A DNA stretch of 42,794 bases, from positions 1-42,794 of IMG/VR virus record IMGVR_UViG_3300031976_000878, one strand, 5' to 3'. Positions 1-7,412 of the stretch are shown one piece after another. Within the stretch, counting starts at the first letter, position 1; each line of letters opens with the position of its first letter. Under the pieces are notes generated by a model. That model had not been told where the DNA came from. It made no database searches and worked only from the letters and a program-made list of their open reading frames with translations. A program made the position numbers and the translations under genes. Origin of the DNA: a virus.

Positions 1-2
1 CT

Positions 3-398
3 TCCGATCTCGTCGAGAACGCCAAGCTCGGCCTCGGCAATGTCCGCGGCGGCGCCGTGCGGCTCGGCGGCGAGGGAACGACTATCGGCATCGCCGAGGG
101 CGTCGAGACCGCGCTTGCCGCCAGGGAGATGGACAGACGGCATCCGATCTGGGCCGGCCTGTCGACTTCCGGCATGCAGACATTCGAGCCGCCGGAGTTC
201 GTGAAGCGCGTCCTGATCTATCCCGACGGCGACTCGCCGCGGTGGAGGGACGGTGAGGTGAAGGGCCCTCCTGGAATTCGTGCCGCCATCCTGCTGCGCG
301 ATCGGCTTTCCGGCGCGGGGATGCCGGTGTCGATCGTTGAGCCTCCGGTCGGCGGCGACTACCTCGACATCCTCAAGGCGATGAAGGCGCTCGCCTGA
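3..398 (+). CDS. Phage primase, C-terminal Toprim domain (5' end outside window)
   Basis: The reading frame is open from the first bases, so this is the C-terminal part of a larger gene; the GTG at 57 is internal. Visible features are a GGAVRLGG stretch followed by IAEGVETALAA, a Toprim strand with the catalytic Glu, and later LIYPDGDSP, which fits the Toprim Asp motif. This arrangement is typical of the Toprim_3 domain of phage and plasmid primases that prime replication beside a DnaB helicase, and such a helicase lies at 2306-3730. The end overlaps a small leftward ORF. The N-terminal zinc-binding and helicase-loading parts cannot be seen. Confidence 0.8.
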   Translation, partial: SDLVENAKLGLGNVRGGAVRLGGEGTTIGIAEGVETALAAREMDRRHPIWAGLSTSGMQTFEPPEFVKRVLIYPDGDSPRWRDGEVKGPPGIRAAILLRDRLSGAGMPVSIVEPPVGGDYLDILKAMKALA

Positions 399-540
399 GC
401 AAATCCTGTGCGAGTCTACGATCAGACCACGCTAACCGCGCCGCCAGCCCGCAGCACGCCGCCCCGGCCGCGATCATTACCGTCGCCATGACGGCCTGCG
501 CCATCCCGCTCGTCACCGTTTCCACCACCGCCTGCGTCAT
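373..540 (-). CDS. Small leftward membrane protein, 55 aa
   Basis: The ATG at 540 is preceded by a perfect GGAGG with a 6-nt spacer. The protein has a hydrophobic, Ala/Val/Met-rich central stretch (about residues 13-37, including MATVMIAAGAACCGLAA) and then a basic tail (SDRRLAQDLLRR), as expected for a single-pass membrane protein with a cytoplasmic C-terminus. It converges on the primase and overlaps its last 26 bases in another frame. A TATAAG sequence on the minus strand (plus 570-575) upstream could be a -10 element and overlaps an operator-like inverted repeat. Function is unknown; the strong ribosome binding site is the main evidence. Confidence 0.5.
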   Translation of the reverse strand: MTQAVVETVTSGMAQAVMATVMIAAGAACCGLAARLAWSDRRLAQDLLRRAPSSP

Positions 541-694
541 CTTGCGCCTCCATCCGTTGCGATGTGTCGCTTATAGGCGCCGAGCGGTTAACGGCTGGTA
601 AATTTCGTCGGAAATAAGCGACATCACGTGTTGCTTTTGGCGCTTTCGCGGGGCATGGTTTGTCCATCGAAACGCACCGTCGATGGAGCATCCA
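541..694. promoter_or_regulatory. Divergent control region with 10-bp inverted repeat
   Basis: This is the spacer between the leftward small membrane ORF and the rightward replication operon. It holds a perfect 10-bp inverted repeat, TGTCGCTTAT at 565-574 and ATAAGCGACA at 614-623. A shorter imperfect dyad, GCGACA-TCACG-TGTTGC, runs on from the right arm (619-635). The left arm overlaps a TATAAG -10-like sequence on the minus strand. The half-site resembles the ATGTCG palindromes at 13087-13524. A repressor or activator site is inferred; no promoter can be proven by eye. Confidence 0.45.
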
Positions 695-838
695 GTGCGC
701 GCACCCGATTCCTCACGCATTCTTGACATCAAGCCTTTCGTGCCGGTCGGCGGCGCGGCTGCGGCGGTCGTCGCCCAGGCCGCCGCGCTCAAGGCCGCGC
801 GCGGCAACGTCGCCAATCGCCCGACGGACGAACGCTGA
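695..838 (+). CDS. Hypothetical protein, 47 aa
   Basis: This short ORF ends in a TGATG overlap with the next gene, which argues for coupled translation. The GTG at 695 has a GGAG 6 nt upstream; the in-frame ATG at 683 would add four residues but has no visible Shine-Dalgarno. The protein contains a SRILDIKPFVPVGGAAAAVV stretch and is otherwise Ala-rich with a basic tail. It has no recognised domain. It is the first gene of the rightward replication operon. Confidence 0.45.
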   Translation: MRAPDSSRILDIKPFVPVGGAAAAVVAQAAALKAARGNVANRPTDER

Positions 839-1368
839 TGCCGCGGGCGTGGACAACCGAGGACGACCGGCGGCTCCTCGAGCTCAAAGCCGCCGACACT
901 CCCCTTCGTCAGATCGCCGCAGAGCTTCATCGCAACCGGACCGGCGTCGAGACGCGCTTGCAGCAGCTCGGCCATGCCGTGCAGGTTCGCCAGCCGCTCG
1001 CAGACGAGACGATCTGCGCGGCGTGCGACGAGATGATCCTCGCCGGGAAGACGGCGGTGGCGATCTCGGCCGCGTTGACCGAACGCTTCGGCGTCATCGT
1101 GAAGGCGTGGCAGGTGCGCGGCCGCAGCTTGCGCATCCAGGATCAGGTGCGCCGGAAGCGGGCGGAAGACCTCGCCGCAGCCGAAGCCGCCGCTCACGCC
1201 GCTGCGGAGCGAGCGGCAAAGGAGCCCCGAGAAGTCCGCTGCGGCGATCTCGTCATTTCAGTCGCGCGCCGAGAGGTTCCCGATACCAGCGTGATGAAGG
1301 ACGGCCGCTTTCCGCGCGTGCATGTCTCGCTGCCGCGCATCTCGATGGGCGAGGCCGCCGCGTCGTGA
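838..1368 (+). CDS. Myb/SANT-like HTH protein
   Basis: 176 aa. Residues 4-40 (WTTEDDRRLLELKA followed by PLRQIAAELHRNRTGVETRLQQLG) have the Trp, acidic helix and recognition helix pattern of a Myb-like or GcrA-like helix-turn-helix, suggesting DNA binding. A second helical region, ILAGKTAVAISAALTERFGV, looks like another HTH. A Lys/Arg and Ala-rich helix follows at about 105-130. The start overlaps the previous stop (TGATG) and the end overlaps the methyltransferase start (GTGA). A role as early-gene regulator or replication accessory is possible, but the sequence alone does not decide. Confidence 0.7.
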   Translation: MPRAWTTEDDRRLLELKAADTPLRQIAAELHRNRTGVETRLQQLGHAVQVRQPLADETICAACDEMILAGKTAVAISAALTERFGVIVKAWQVRGRSLRIQDQVRRKRAEDLAAAEAAAHAAAERAAKEPREVRCGDLVISVARREVPDTSVMKDGRFPRVHVSLPRISMGEAAAS

Positions 1369-2309
1369 CTGCGTACTACAACGAAATCGATCAGGACGCA
1401 GCTGGGATCCTTCGGCGGCTCATAGCCGATGACGTGATTGCCCCCGGCGAAGTCGACACTCGCTCAATTCAGGAAGTCTCGGCCGATGACCTTCGAGGGT
1501 TCACGCAATGCCACTTCTTTGCCGGCGGGGGCCTTTGGTCAGTCGCAGCTCGACTTGCTGGATGGCCTGACGATCGCGAGCTCTGGACCGGGTCGTGCCC
1601 TTGCCAGCCCTTCAGCACTGCCGGCAACGGGCTCGGGTTCGATGATCCAAGGCATCTGTGGCCCGACTTTCATCGCCTCATCCGTGCCAGACGGCCCGCT
1701 GTCGTCATGGGAGAGCAAGTTGCGCGAAAGGCTGGGCTCGATTGGTTCGACCGAGTCCGCTCTGATCTGGCGTCGGACGGTTTCGCCAGCCGGCCTGTCG
1801 TTATCCCGGCTTGCGCCGTTGACGCGCCGCAGATCAGAGAGCGCATCTATTGGGCCGCGATCGACATGGCCTGCGCCGCAGGTGGCGTTGTCGCATGCGG
1901 AAGATCCGGAGAAGCACGCGGCGCGGCAAAAGCGCATGACGGCGAAGGGTTCGAGATTCCCTGGGCAGAACCTGCCGACGTTGATGACTGCGGCCTGGGC
2001 CGCAGTCACGGCGAGGGACGGCAAGAACGCCAACGCGAAGCCGTTCAAGGAACGCGGAGGCGGGAAGAAGGGCGAGCAACTGGTGAACCAGATCGCTCAC
2101 TTCGCTCCAGGAACTGCTCTTGGTGGACTGACGCCGAGTGGCTTGCCTGTCACGACGGGAAAGCGCGGCGTGCCAAACCCGGTCTTTGCCTTCTGGTTGA
2201 TGGGCTTCCCGGACGAGTGGGTCTCTGGCGCGTTGGCGGCAATGCGATCTCGCCAATCCTCGCGGCGGAAGTGATCGCGGCTTTCCTGGATTCCGAGGCA
2301 GCCGCATGA
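1365..2309 (+). CDS. DNA (cytosine-5-)-methyltransferase
   Basis: 314 aa, starting at the GTG that overlaps the previous stop. C5-methylase motifs appear in order: motif I FFAGGGL (51-57), motif IV GSCPCQPFS (76-84) with catalytic Cys80, motif VI-like VMGEQV (114-119), motif VIII QIRERIYW (156-163) and motif X GNAISPILAAEVI near the C-terminus. It would transfer a methyl group from AdoMet to cytosine, plausibly protecting phage DNA from host restriction. The region between motifs VIII and X is unusually polar, with Gly, Arg and Glu runs, and coincides with a second protein-like frame (see 1486-2274). Target site unknown. Confidence 0.9.
   Translation: MTAYYNEIDQDAAGILRRLIADDVIAPGEVDTRSIQEVSADDLRGFTQCHFFAGGGLWSVAARLAGWPDDRELWTGSCPCQPFSTAGNGLGFDDPRHLWPDFHRLIRARRPAVVMGEQVARKAGLDWFDRVRSDLASDGFASRPVVIPACAVDAPQIRERIYWAAIDMACAAGGVVACGRSGEARGAAKAHDGEGFEIPWAEPADVDDCGLGRSHGEGRQERQREAVQGTRRREEGRATGEPDRSLRSRNCSWWTDAEWLACHDGKARRAKPGLCLLVDGLPGRVGLWRVGGNAISPILAAEVIAAFLDSEAAA
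1486..2274 (+). CDS. Overlapping ORF inside the C5-methyltransferase gene (+1 frame)
   Basis: An open frame runs through most of the methyltransferase gene. Possible starts are TTG 1438 or ATG 1486, the latter with AGGA 11 nt upstream. It encodes segments that look like real protein and that I recall from a widespread phage family: SALIWRRTVSPAGLSLSRL, then LTRRRSES, WPAPQ, and near the end NPVFAFWLMGFPDEW. In that remembered family the matching segments read roughly TWK, TPSGRS, WPTPTARD and LNPAFxxWLMGFPxEW. The methyltransferase frame across the same bases also carries its own motifs VI, VIII and X. Whether this frame is translated is unproven. Confidence 0.4.
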   Translation: MTFEGSRNATSLPAGAFGQSQLDLLDGLTIASSGPGRALASPSALPATGSGSMIQGICGPTFIASSVPDGPLSSWESKLRERLGSIGSTESALIWRRTVSPAGLSLSRLAPLTRRRSESASIGPRSTWPAPQVALSHAEDPEKHAARQKRMTAKGSRFPGQNLPTLMTAAWAAVTARDGKNANAKPFKERGGGKKGEQLVNQIAHFAPGTALGGLTPSGLPVTTGKRGVPNPVFAFWLMGFPDEWVSGALAAMRSRQSSRRK

Positions 2310-3730
2310 GCAACCGCCGCCGAGAGCAATTGCTGCCGGCCACCGACTCGGCACCGGGGCACGAGCGGGCGATCATCGCCTACTGCCTGACGAACCCGGC
2401 CGAGTTCTTCGACGTCAGCGATCGGCTCCAGCCGGCGCACTTTTCCGTCACCAGGCATGCCCGCATATGGGAGGCGATGCAGAAGGTCGCCGCCGGCGGC
2501 CACACGCCCAACCGGCTGCAGGTCCGCCTGCGCATCGCCCCAGAGGATCTTAAGGAAGACACCACCCTCGAGATGTTCCTCGGTGCCCTGATCCACGAGC
2601 TTCAGGGCAACATGGAGGGCTTCGACTTCCTCGCCTATGTCGACACGGTCGCCTCGCTCGGCCAGCGCCGGCAAATGCTCGATGCGATGCAGGACGCCAT
2701 GGTGCGGATCCGCGCCATGGACTCGTCCGTGCCGAACGAGGATCTCGTCGATGAGGCGGTGCGGGCGATCACCGCGTCCACCGGCCGGTCCTTCGACCGC
2801 GACATGCGGACCTATGGCGAATTCGCTGACGAGGTGGCGCAGCGCGTCACGGCATCGCTGGACGCGGGCGAGGGCGGCGGCATCGGCCTGTCGCCCGGCC
2901 TGAAGGCGGTCGAGGAGGTCATGGGCCCGCTGATCGGCGGCAAGGTCTATGTCCTCGCCGGCATGTCGTCGGGCGGCAAGTCCGCGCTGGCGAAGACGAT
3001 CGTCGAGGCGGCCTCGCTTGACGCCAAGCGCAAGGGGCTCGGTTGGGCCTATGTGGCCAGCCTGGAAATGAACGGGCAAGAGCACGCTGCCCGCGCCTTG
3101 GCCGATTTCCTCCGCATCCCGTCCTACAAGATCGAGCGGGCGGCTCTGAACCGCGCCGAGGTCGACATGATCGCCACGCGCGGCCGGGAAAAGCTTCACC
3201 AATACCCGATCCTGATCGACCAGCGCCGGCGGATGAACATGGAGATGATCCGGGCCCGTATGGCTCAGGTCCGAATCCAGCGCGGCCTGTCGCTCGCCGT
3301 GATCGACCACCTCCTCCTCATCCGCGGCGGCAAGAAGGACTCCCTCATGGACCGGGTCATGGAGGCGGTGATCGAGGCGAAGATCATGGCCGGCGAATTC
3401 AACATCCCGATCATCCTCCTCGCCCAGATCAACGAAAAGAACCTCCTGGACAGGCCGAGCGGCTGGCCGATCGCTTCGGACCTCTTCGGCGGGGCGTCGA
3501 TCACGCAGAACGCCGACATCGTCGCCTTCATCCACCGCCCTGAACTCGTCACTCGCAAGAAGGAGCCGAAGAAGGAGGCGACCGAGCAGCACGACAAGTG
3601 GACCCAGCAGCTGGAGCGTGAGCGCGGCAAGGCCTGGTTCTTCTCGGACAAATCGCGCGGCATGGAAGGCGGCGTCAAGCGCGAGCTCACCTTCGACGGT
3701 GCCACGACCAGCTTCAAGGACGTGTCATGA
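2306..3730 (+). CDS. Replicative DNA helicase, DnaB-like
   Basis: 474 aa, starting in an ATGA overlap. The N-terminal part (about 15-130) resembles the DnaB helical domain. The RecA-like ATPase has Walker A GMSSGGKSA (219-227), a conserved SLEM (252-255) and Walker B LAVIDHLLLI (330-339), followed by ILLAQINE and a DLFGGASITQNADIVAFIHRP segment typical of DnaB motif 4. It should unwind the replication fork as a hexamer and work with the primase whose end lies at 3-398. Length agrees with the family. It is coupled to the methyltransferase upstream and a small ORF downstream. Confidence 0.92.
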   Translation: MSNRRREQLLPATDSAPGHERAIIAYCLTNPAEFFDVSDRLQPAHFSVTRHARIWEAMQKVAAGGHTPNRLQVRLRIAPEDLKEDTTLEMFLGALIHELQGNMEGFDFLAYVDTVASLGQRRQMLDAMQDAMVRIRAMDSSVPNEDLVDEAVRAITASTGRSFDRDMRTYGEFADEVAQRVTASLDAGEGGGIGLSPGLKAVEEVMGPLIGGKVYVLAGMSSGGKSALAKTIVEAASLDAKRKGLGWAYVASLEMNGQEHAARALADFLRIPSYKIERAALNRAEVDMIATRGREKLHQYPILIDQRRRMNMEMIRARMAQVRIQRGLSLAVIDHLLLIRGGKKDSLMDRVMEAVIEAKIMAGEFNIPIILLAQINEKNLLDRPSGWPIASDLFGGASITQNADIVAFIHRPELVTRKKEPKKEATEQHDKWTQQLERERGKAWFFSDKSRGMEGGVKRELTFDGATTSFKDVS

Positions 3731-4029
3731 GCGACGCCCCGCACTTGCACGTCAGTCACCACGCGATCAACCGCTACTCCGAGCGCATCCTCATGGGGCC
3801 GGCTTCGATCAACGATCGCGCCACGCTCTTCGCGCTCGAGGCCGAGATCTTCTGCCTCCTCGCCCGGTGCAATCTTCCGCAGTTCCCTCGCTACGTCGCC
3901 ACGGTCGGCCGGGCGAGGTTCGTCATCATCGGCGGTGTCGTCGTCACGACGCTGGCGCCCGGCGGCGTCGCGTGGGTCGGCCGCCACGCTCCCAACCATC
4001 AGACAGAGGTCGAGATCCATGACCGCTAA
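3727..4029 (+). CDS. Hypothetical protein, 100 aa
   Basis: Starts in an ATGA overlap with the helicase. It opens with HLHVSHHAINRYSERIL, a His-rich helix followed by an Arg-Tyr-Ser-Glu pattern seen in several small phage proteins of unknown function. The middle is hydrophobic (RFVIIGGVVVTTLAPGGVAWV), probably beta strands rather than a membrane span. Operon position suggests a replication or nucleotide-related accessory role, but no domain is identified. Confidence 0.7.
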   Translation: MSDAPHLHVSHHAINRYSERILMGPASINDRATLFALEAEIFCLLARCNLPQFPRYVATVGRARFVIIGGVVVTTLAPGGVAWVGRHAPNHQTEVEIHDR

Positions 4030-4417
4030 AGCCGGCAACAGCTGGCGCGCCTTTGCCCTTCCGTTCGGCACGAGCTTCCAAGCGATGGTTTGCGTCCCGC
4101 ACAAGGCCGAGCCCTACTCGCTGAAGCGGGATGGCAAGCCGATCCTTTTCCCACGGGAGGGGGCGGCCCGGCGCGCGGCCTATGAGCACATCGTCGACGA
4201 CATCCTGCAGCGGCCGATCTACGCCGAGAACCTCGCGCCTCGGCTGACCGAGCACGAGAAGCTTCAGCATCAGGTCTTCGGCGCCGCCGGCGTGCAGCCG
4301 GACCATACGGCCGAGCAGACGTTCGGCGTCGTCTTCCAGAAGGGCCGCAATGGCAGCAGCCACGAGGTCAAGGTCGAGAGGATAGGCCGGCGGCGCCGGC
4401 GGAGGGAAAGCAAATGA
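4019..4417 (+). CDS. Hypothetical protein, 132 aa
   Basis: Starts at the ATG of MTAKAGNSWRAF, overlapping the end of the preceding gene by 11 bases. The protein is soluble-looking, with a conserved-style middle (PILFPREGAARRAAYEHIV) and a strongly basic C-terminus (RIGRRRRRRESK) suggesting nucleic-acid contact. It ends in an ATGA overlap with the next gene. No family recognised. Confidence 0.65.
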   Translation: MTAKAGNSWRAFALPFGTSFQAMVCVPHKAEPYSLKRDGKPILFPREGAARRAAYEHIVDDILQRPIYAENLAPRLTEHEKLQHQVFGAAGVQPDHTAEQTFGVVFQKGRNGSSHEVKVERIGRRRRRRESK

Positions 4418-4707
4418 TTATCGGTCGCCGATCGAAGCACACGGACAAGAACCTCTACATCGCCTCGGTGCTGTTCCTGTACGGCCTGAGCGAGAGCCAG
4501 ATCGCTCGCAAGATGACAGCCCATGGCCTGGGCGAGTTCACGAAGGGGCGCGTGTCGGGGATCCTCAACCGGACGCCGTTCCGCGGGCTCGACCATGCGA
4601 AGCGGCAGGAGAACCTCGACCATCTGAAGCAGCATCGGCTCGACGGCGGGATACTCGGCGAGTTCGTGTTCACGGCGAGCAGCAAGGACGGGAGGGGAGG
4701 GCGATGA
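4414..4707 (+). CDS. Small putative HTH protein, 97 aa
   Basis: Begins in an ATGA overlap. The stretch from about 12 to 50 (NLYIASVLFLYGLSESQIAR and then GRVSGILNRTPFRG) has the spacing of a helix-turn-helix: a hydrophobic helix, SESQIARKM, a turn and a recognition-like helix. It could be a small DNA-binding regulator. It is followed by the N6/N4 methyltransferase in another ATGA overlap. Function not established. Confidence 0.65.
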   Translation: MIIGRRSKHTDKNLYIASVLFLYGLSESQIARKMTAHGLGEFTKGRVSGILNRTPFRGLDHAKRQENLDHLKQHRLDGGILGEFVFTASSKDGRGGR

Positions 4708-5801
4708 GCGAGACCTTCCTCGACGGTCGCGTGACACTGCACGTCGGCGACGTGCGTCAGGTGCTCAGCAAGATGCCGGACACATCGGTCAACTGCGTCG
4801 TGACGAGCCCGCCTTACTTCGGACTGCGGGATTATGGCGTCGCTGGGCAGATCGGTCTGGAGGCGACGCCGTCAGAGTTCGTCGCGGCCATGGTCGACGT
4901 GTTCCGCGAGATACGGCGTGTCCTGCGTGATGATGGGACGCTCTGGCTGAACCTCGGGGATAGCTACAACAATTCCGATAAGTGGGGCGGTGGCGGCGCC
5001 AACACCGGCAAGCATCGGCGCACACCGGATGGAGACGTAGCATCATGGAAAGCCGTGCGGCGCAAGTGGGGCGGCATGGAGGGGCTCAAGCCGAAAGACC
5101 TGATCGGAATCCCGTGGCGCGTCGCCTTCGCGCTTCAGGAAGACGGCTGGTATCTCCGCAAGGACATCATTTGGCACAAGCCAAATCCGATGCCGGAGAG
5201 CGTCACGGATCGCCCGACGAGCGCCCATGAGCATCTGTTCTTCCTGACGAAGTCGCAGCGGTACTGGTACGATGCGGATGCGATCCGCGAAGGAATGGCT
5301 CCTTCCAGCATAGCGCGCCTCTCTCAATCCAACCTGCAAAACCAGATCGGTTCAACGAGAGCCCACGCCGGAGGAAAGACCAACGGCAACATGAAGGCAG
5401 TCGGCCGCGTTCGCGGTGTTCCTCCTCGCCATGCTCAATATGAAAGCAGCGATCAATCCGGCCTCGATGAGGTGACGCGCGGCGGCGGTCGGAATGCCCG
5501 CGACGTGTGGACGATCGCGACGCAGCCTTTCAGCGAGGCGCACTTCGCCACCTTCCCGCCAGAGCTTCCGCGTCGCTGCATCCTGGCGGGATGTCCGAAA
5601 GGCGGCGTCGTCCTCGACCCGTTCGGCGGCGCAGGTACGACGGCGTTGGTCGCGCTGCGGCATGGGCGCAGGGCGGAACTGATCGAACTGAACCCCGAAT
5701 ATGCCGCGATGGCTCGGCGCCGCATCGAGACGGAGTGGCGGGTTCCGCAAGAACATGTCGCTGACGATTTCGGCCCGCTTTTCGCAGGAGATTTAGCATG
5801 A
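4704..5801 (+). CDS. Site-specific DNA methyltransferase (N6-adenine or N4-cytosine), beta class
   Basis: 365 aa. The catalytic motif TSPPYFGLRDYG is at residues 34-45 and the AdoMet-binding motif DPFGGAGTT at about 305-313. That order, catalytic motif first, marks the beta class of N6_N4 amino-methyltransferases. The central part (150-290) is likely target recognition. It gives the phage a second DNA methylation activity beside the C5 enzyme. No cognate restriction enzyme is visible, so it is probably an orphan anti-restriction or regulatory methylase. Coupled on both sides by ATGA overlaps. Confidence 0.9.
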   Translation: MSETFLDGRVTLHVGDVRQVLSKMPDTSVNCVVTSPPYFGLRDYGVAGQIGLEATPSEFVAAMVDVFREIRRVLRDDGTLWLNLGDSYNNSDKWGGGGANTGKHRRTPDGDVASWKAVRRKWGGMEGLKPKDLIGIPWRVAFALQEDGWYLRKDIIWHKPNPMPESVTDRPTSAHEHLFFLTKSQRYWYDADAIREGMAPSSIARLSQSNLQNQIGSTRAHAGGKTNGNMKAVGRVRGVPPRHAQYESSDQSGLDEVTRGGGRNARDVWTIATQPFSEAHFATFPPELPRRCILAGCPKGGVVLDPFGGAGTTALVALRHGRRAELIELNPEYAAMARRRIETEWRVPQEHVADDFGPLFAGDLA

Positions 5802-6070
5802 ATTGGCCGGTTGATCGGCGCGGCCGCCTGGCACCGCCGCCACAATACGACGCAACTGCCGAGAAGGCGAAAAGCGCCGAGCGGGCAGCGGCCGGCAAGG
5901 TTCGGTCGGCCATGACGCGCTTCGCCAAAGCGCACGGCGAGGACGCTCTGATCAGTCTGCTGAAACACGAACTCCAGAGCCGTGGCGAAGAGCGCTGGCG
6001 GCTCGACCAGTTGGCTCCGCCGCGCGCCGGCGCCGATGGGCAAACATCTCTACTGGACAGTGGCACATGA
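5798..6070 (+). CDS. Hypothetical protein, 90 aa
   Basis: Starts in an ATGA overlap with the methyltransferase and ends in one with the next gene. Charged and Ala-rich, with a central predicted helix (GKVRSAMTRFAKAHGEDALISLLKHEL, residues about 34-60). No recognisable domain or cysteine motif. Coupling on both sides supports that it is expressed. Confidence 0.6.
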   Translation: MNWPVDRRGRLAPPPQYDATAEKAKSAERAAAGKVRSAMTRFAKAHGEDALISLLKHELQSRGEERWRLDQLAPPRAGADGQTSLLDSGT

Positions 6071-6294
6071 GCGACGGACCGATGGACCTATCCGGCGAGG
6101 TTGAAGACCTCTTCAAGAAGAAGATGCTCGAGTTCCTCAAGTGGTGTGAGGCCAATTGGCAGATTTCGGAGAAGGACCGACAAAGCGACGATTGGGTTGC
6201 AGAGAAAAGTGCCGAATACGTCGAGGGCTACAATGCCGCCATCGAGGGTCTCGGCGGGGCGTATGAGTGTTGGGCAGAGGAGTTTCTCCGGTGA
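6067..6294 (+). CDS. Hypothetical protein, 75 aa
   Basis: A small, acidic, helix-rich protein with several Trp residues (EFLKWCEANWQI, DDWVAEK, ECWAEEFLR). It overlaps both neighbours by four bases (ATGA, GTGA). No domain recognised. The acidic, Trp-rich character resembles small phage proteins that bind host enzymes, but that is speculation. Confidence 0.6.
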   Translation: MSDGPMDLSGEVEDLFKKKMLEFLKWCEANWQISEKDRQSDDWVAEKSAEYVEGYNAAIEGLGGAYECWAEEFLR

Positions 6295-7136
6295 GCGCCT
6301 TCTTCAACCTGATCGCCCATTCCCCCGGTAGGGGTGCGGTGTCCGCTACCAGGGGGGCGCCAATCGTTCTGCCGCTAAAGGCGTTCTATCGGCGGGAGCC
6401 GCGTTTCGAGCGCCGACGGGCGGCCTTCTATGCCGACCTCGCCCGGGCCTTCGGCTCGCAAGGCTGGTCATTCCCGCGCCCGGCCATCTCCGCTACAGGT
6501 AGGCCCGGCCGGGAGGGGCGCCCGAAAGAGGTCGAGGTCAAATCCATGAAGGGGCCCGGCGGCAGGCAGCTTGGCATCGACCGCGACCTCTACGGCGGCG
6601 TCGTCGAATACCTCGAGCTGACGAACGTCATCGACGAGCCGGTCAGCCTTTCCGCCAGCGATCGCGAGAAGGACGAGGCGCGCCGCTGGGGCGACATCCG
6701 CCGGCGGGTGGCCCGCAACATCCGTGAAACGGACGAAGGCGCCCAAGGCTCGCCCCTGTCATCGCCCGACTGGATGGCCACGCCGACCGGCAACGCGCCG
6801 GGCCCGACGACTGTCTCAGATGTCCGGCTCTGGTGCATGGAAGCCATGGGCGAGCTGCACAAGCGGATGCCGGCGGACTCCATGGCCGTGATCAACTCCG
6901 AGATCCTCGGCGACGCCTTCAGTTTCATGGCGATCGAGAGCCGGGAGGCAAAGGCCATCGCGATAGAGGATCTTCGCCGGGCCCTTGACCTCGCCGCCTA
7001 CATCTTCAAGCCTGGCGACGAGGTGACATGGGACCGGCTGATGAAACGCTGGCCGGAGGTTCGCTACGGCGAGTTGCGCAAGGCGATCCGCGCCGGGCGC
7101 TATGGCCGGGTGGCGCCGGCGGATCTGAGCAAGTAG
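6291..7136 (+). CDS. Hypothetical protein, 281 aa
   Basis: The GTG at 6291 overlaps the previous stop and has GAGGAG 8 nt upstream. Parts rich in Arg, Gly and Ser (APIVLPLKAFYRREPRFERR, then GRPGREGRPKEVEVKSMKG) come before a helical C-terminal half (about 160-270) with WCMEAMGELHKRMPADSMAVI and IEDLRRALDLAAYIF. I do not recognise the family. As the largest unknown in the replication operon it may be a DNA-binding or recombination accessory protein. Confidence 0.65.
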   Translation: MSAFFNLIAHSPGRGAVSATRGAPIVLPLKAFYRREPRFERRRAAFYADLARAFGSQGWSFPRPAISATGRPGREGRPKEVEVKSMKGPGGRQLGIDRDLYGGVVEYLELTNVIDEPVSLSASDREKDEARRWGDIRRRVARNIRETDEGAQGSPLSSPDWMATPTGNAPGPTTVSDVRLWCMEAMGELHKRMPADSMAVINSEILGDAFSFMAIESREAKAIAIEDLRRALDLAAYIFKPGDEVTWDRLMKRWPEVRYGELRKAIRAGRYGRVAPADLSK

Positions 7137-7144
7137 GAGACACC

Positions 7145-7369
7145 ATGGCGATAGATCACACGGCCGAAGACGGCTTCCGCTTAGCGGTAATGAAGAGCGC
7201 CGAAGTGGCCGGCGCCGAGCCTGGCGGCGTAGCCGTCACGGTGACGGATGATCTGGCCGGCGGCTACGGCTATTTCGGCTTCATCTACCTCAAGTCGGAG
7301 CAGGAATTCCGAGCTTTCGTCGAGCACGTCAAGAGCGTCGGTCGGTCTGTCGGATGGGAAGCGGATTGA
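7145..7369 (+). CDS. Hypothetical protein, 74 aa
   Basis: The ATG at 7145 has TAGGAGA 5 nt upstream. The small globular protein has a VAVTVTDDLAGGYGYFGFIY beta-rich centre and a helical end (SEQEFRAFVEHVKSVG). It is the last gene of the left rightward operon and faces a leftward gene across a strong hairpin at 7385-7412. No function assigned. Confidence 0.6.
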   Translation: MAIDHTAEDGFRLAVMKSAEVAGAEPGGVAVTVTDDLAGGYGYFGFIYLKSEQEFRAFVEHVKSVGRSVGWEAD

Positions 7370-7384
7370 CATCTTCGCCACAAG

Positions 7385-7412
7385 GGGCCCGCAGCATTTG
7401 CGCTACGGGCCC
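7385..7412. terminator. Bidirectional terminator-like hairpin between convergent genes
   Basis: GGGCCCG at 7385-7391 pairs perfectly with CGGGCCC at 7406-7412, with a short inner AGC/GCT pairing around the loop. The stop codon of the leftward HTH gene lies inside the right arm. No long T-run follows on either strand, so termination efficiency is uncertain. Confidence 0.55.

Noticed and set aside
660-1364. Upstream extension of the C5-methyltransferase frame
   Set aside because: The product before residue MTAYYNEID is Arg/Ser-rich and lies opposite the convincing Myb-like gene; the GTGA overlap at 1365 explains the true start.
2150-3592. Long leftward open frame opposite the helicase
   Set aside because: It is an antisense shadow created by GC-rich codons; the helicase frame has clear Walker motifs and the leftward product has an Arg/Leu/Asp-rich composition without motifs.
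6300-6360. GGTAGGGG / CTACCAGGGG repeated words
   Set aside because: Short GC-rich words without symmetry or conserved spacing; likely chance within the coding start of the 281-aa gene.
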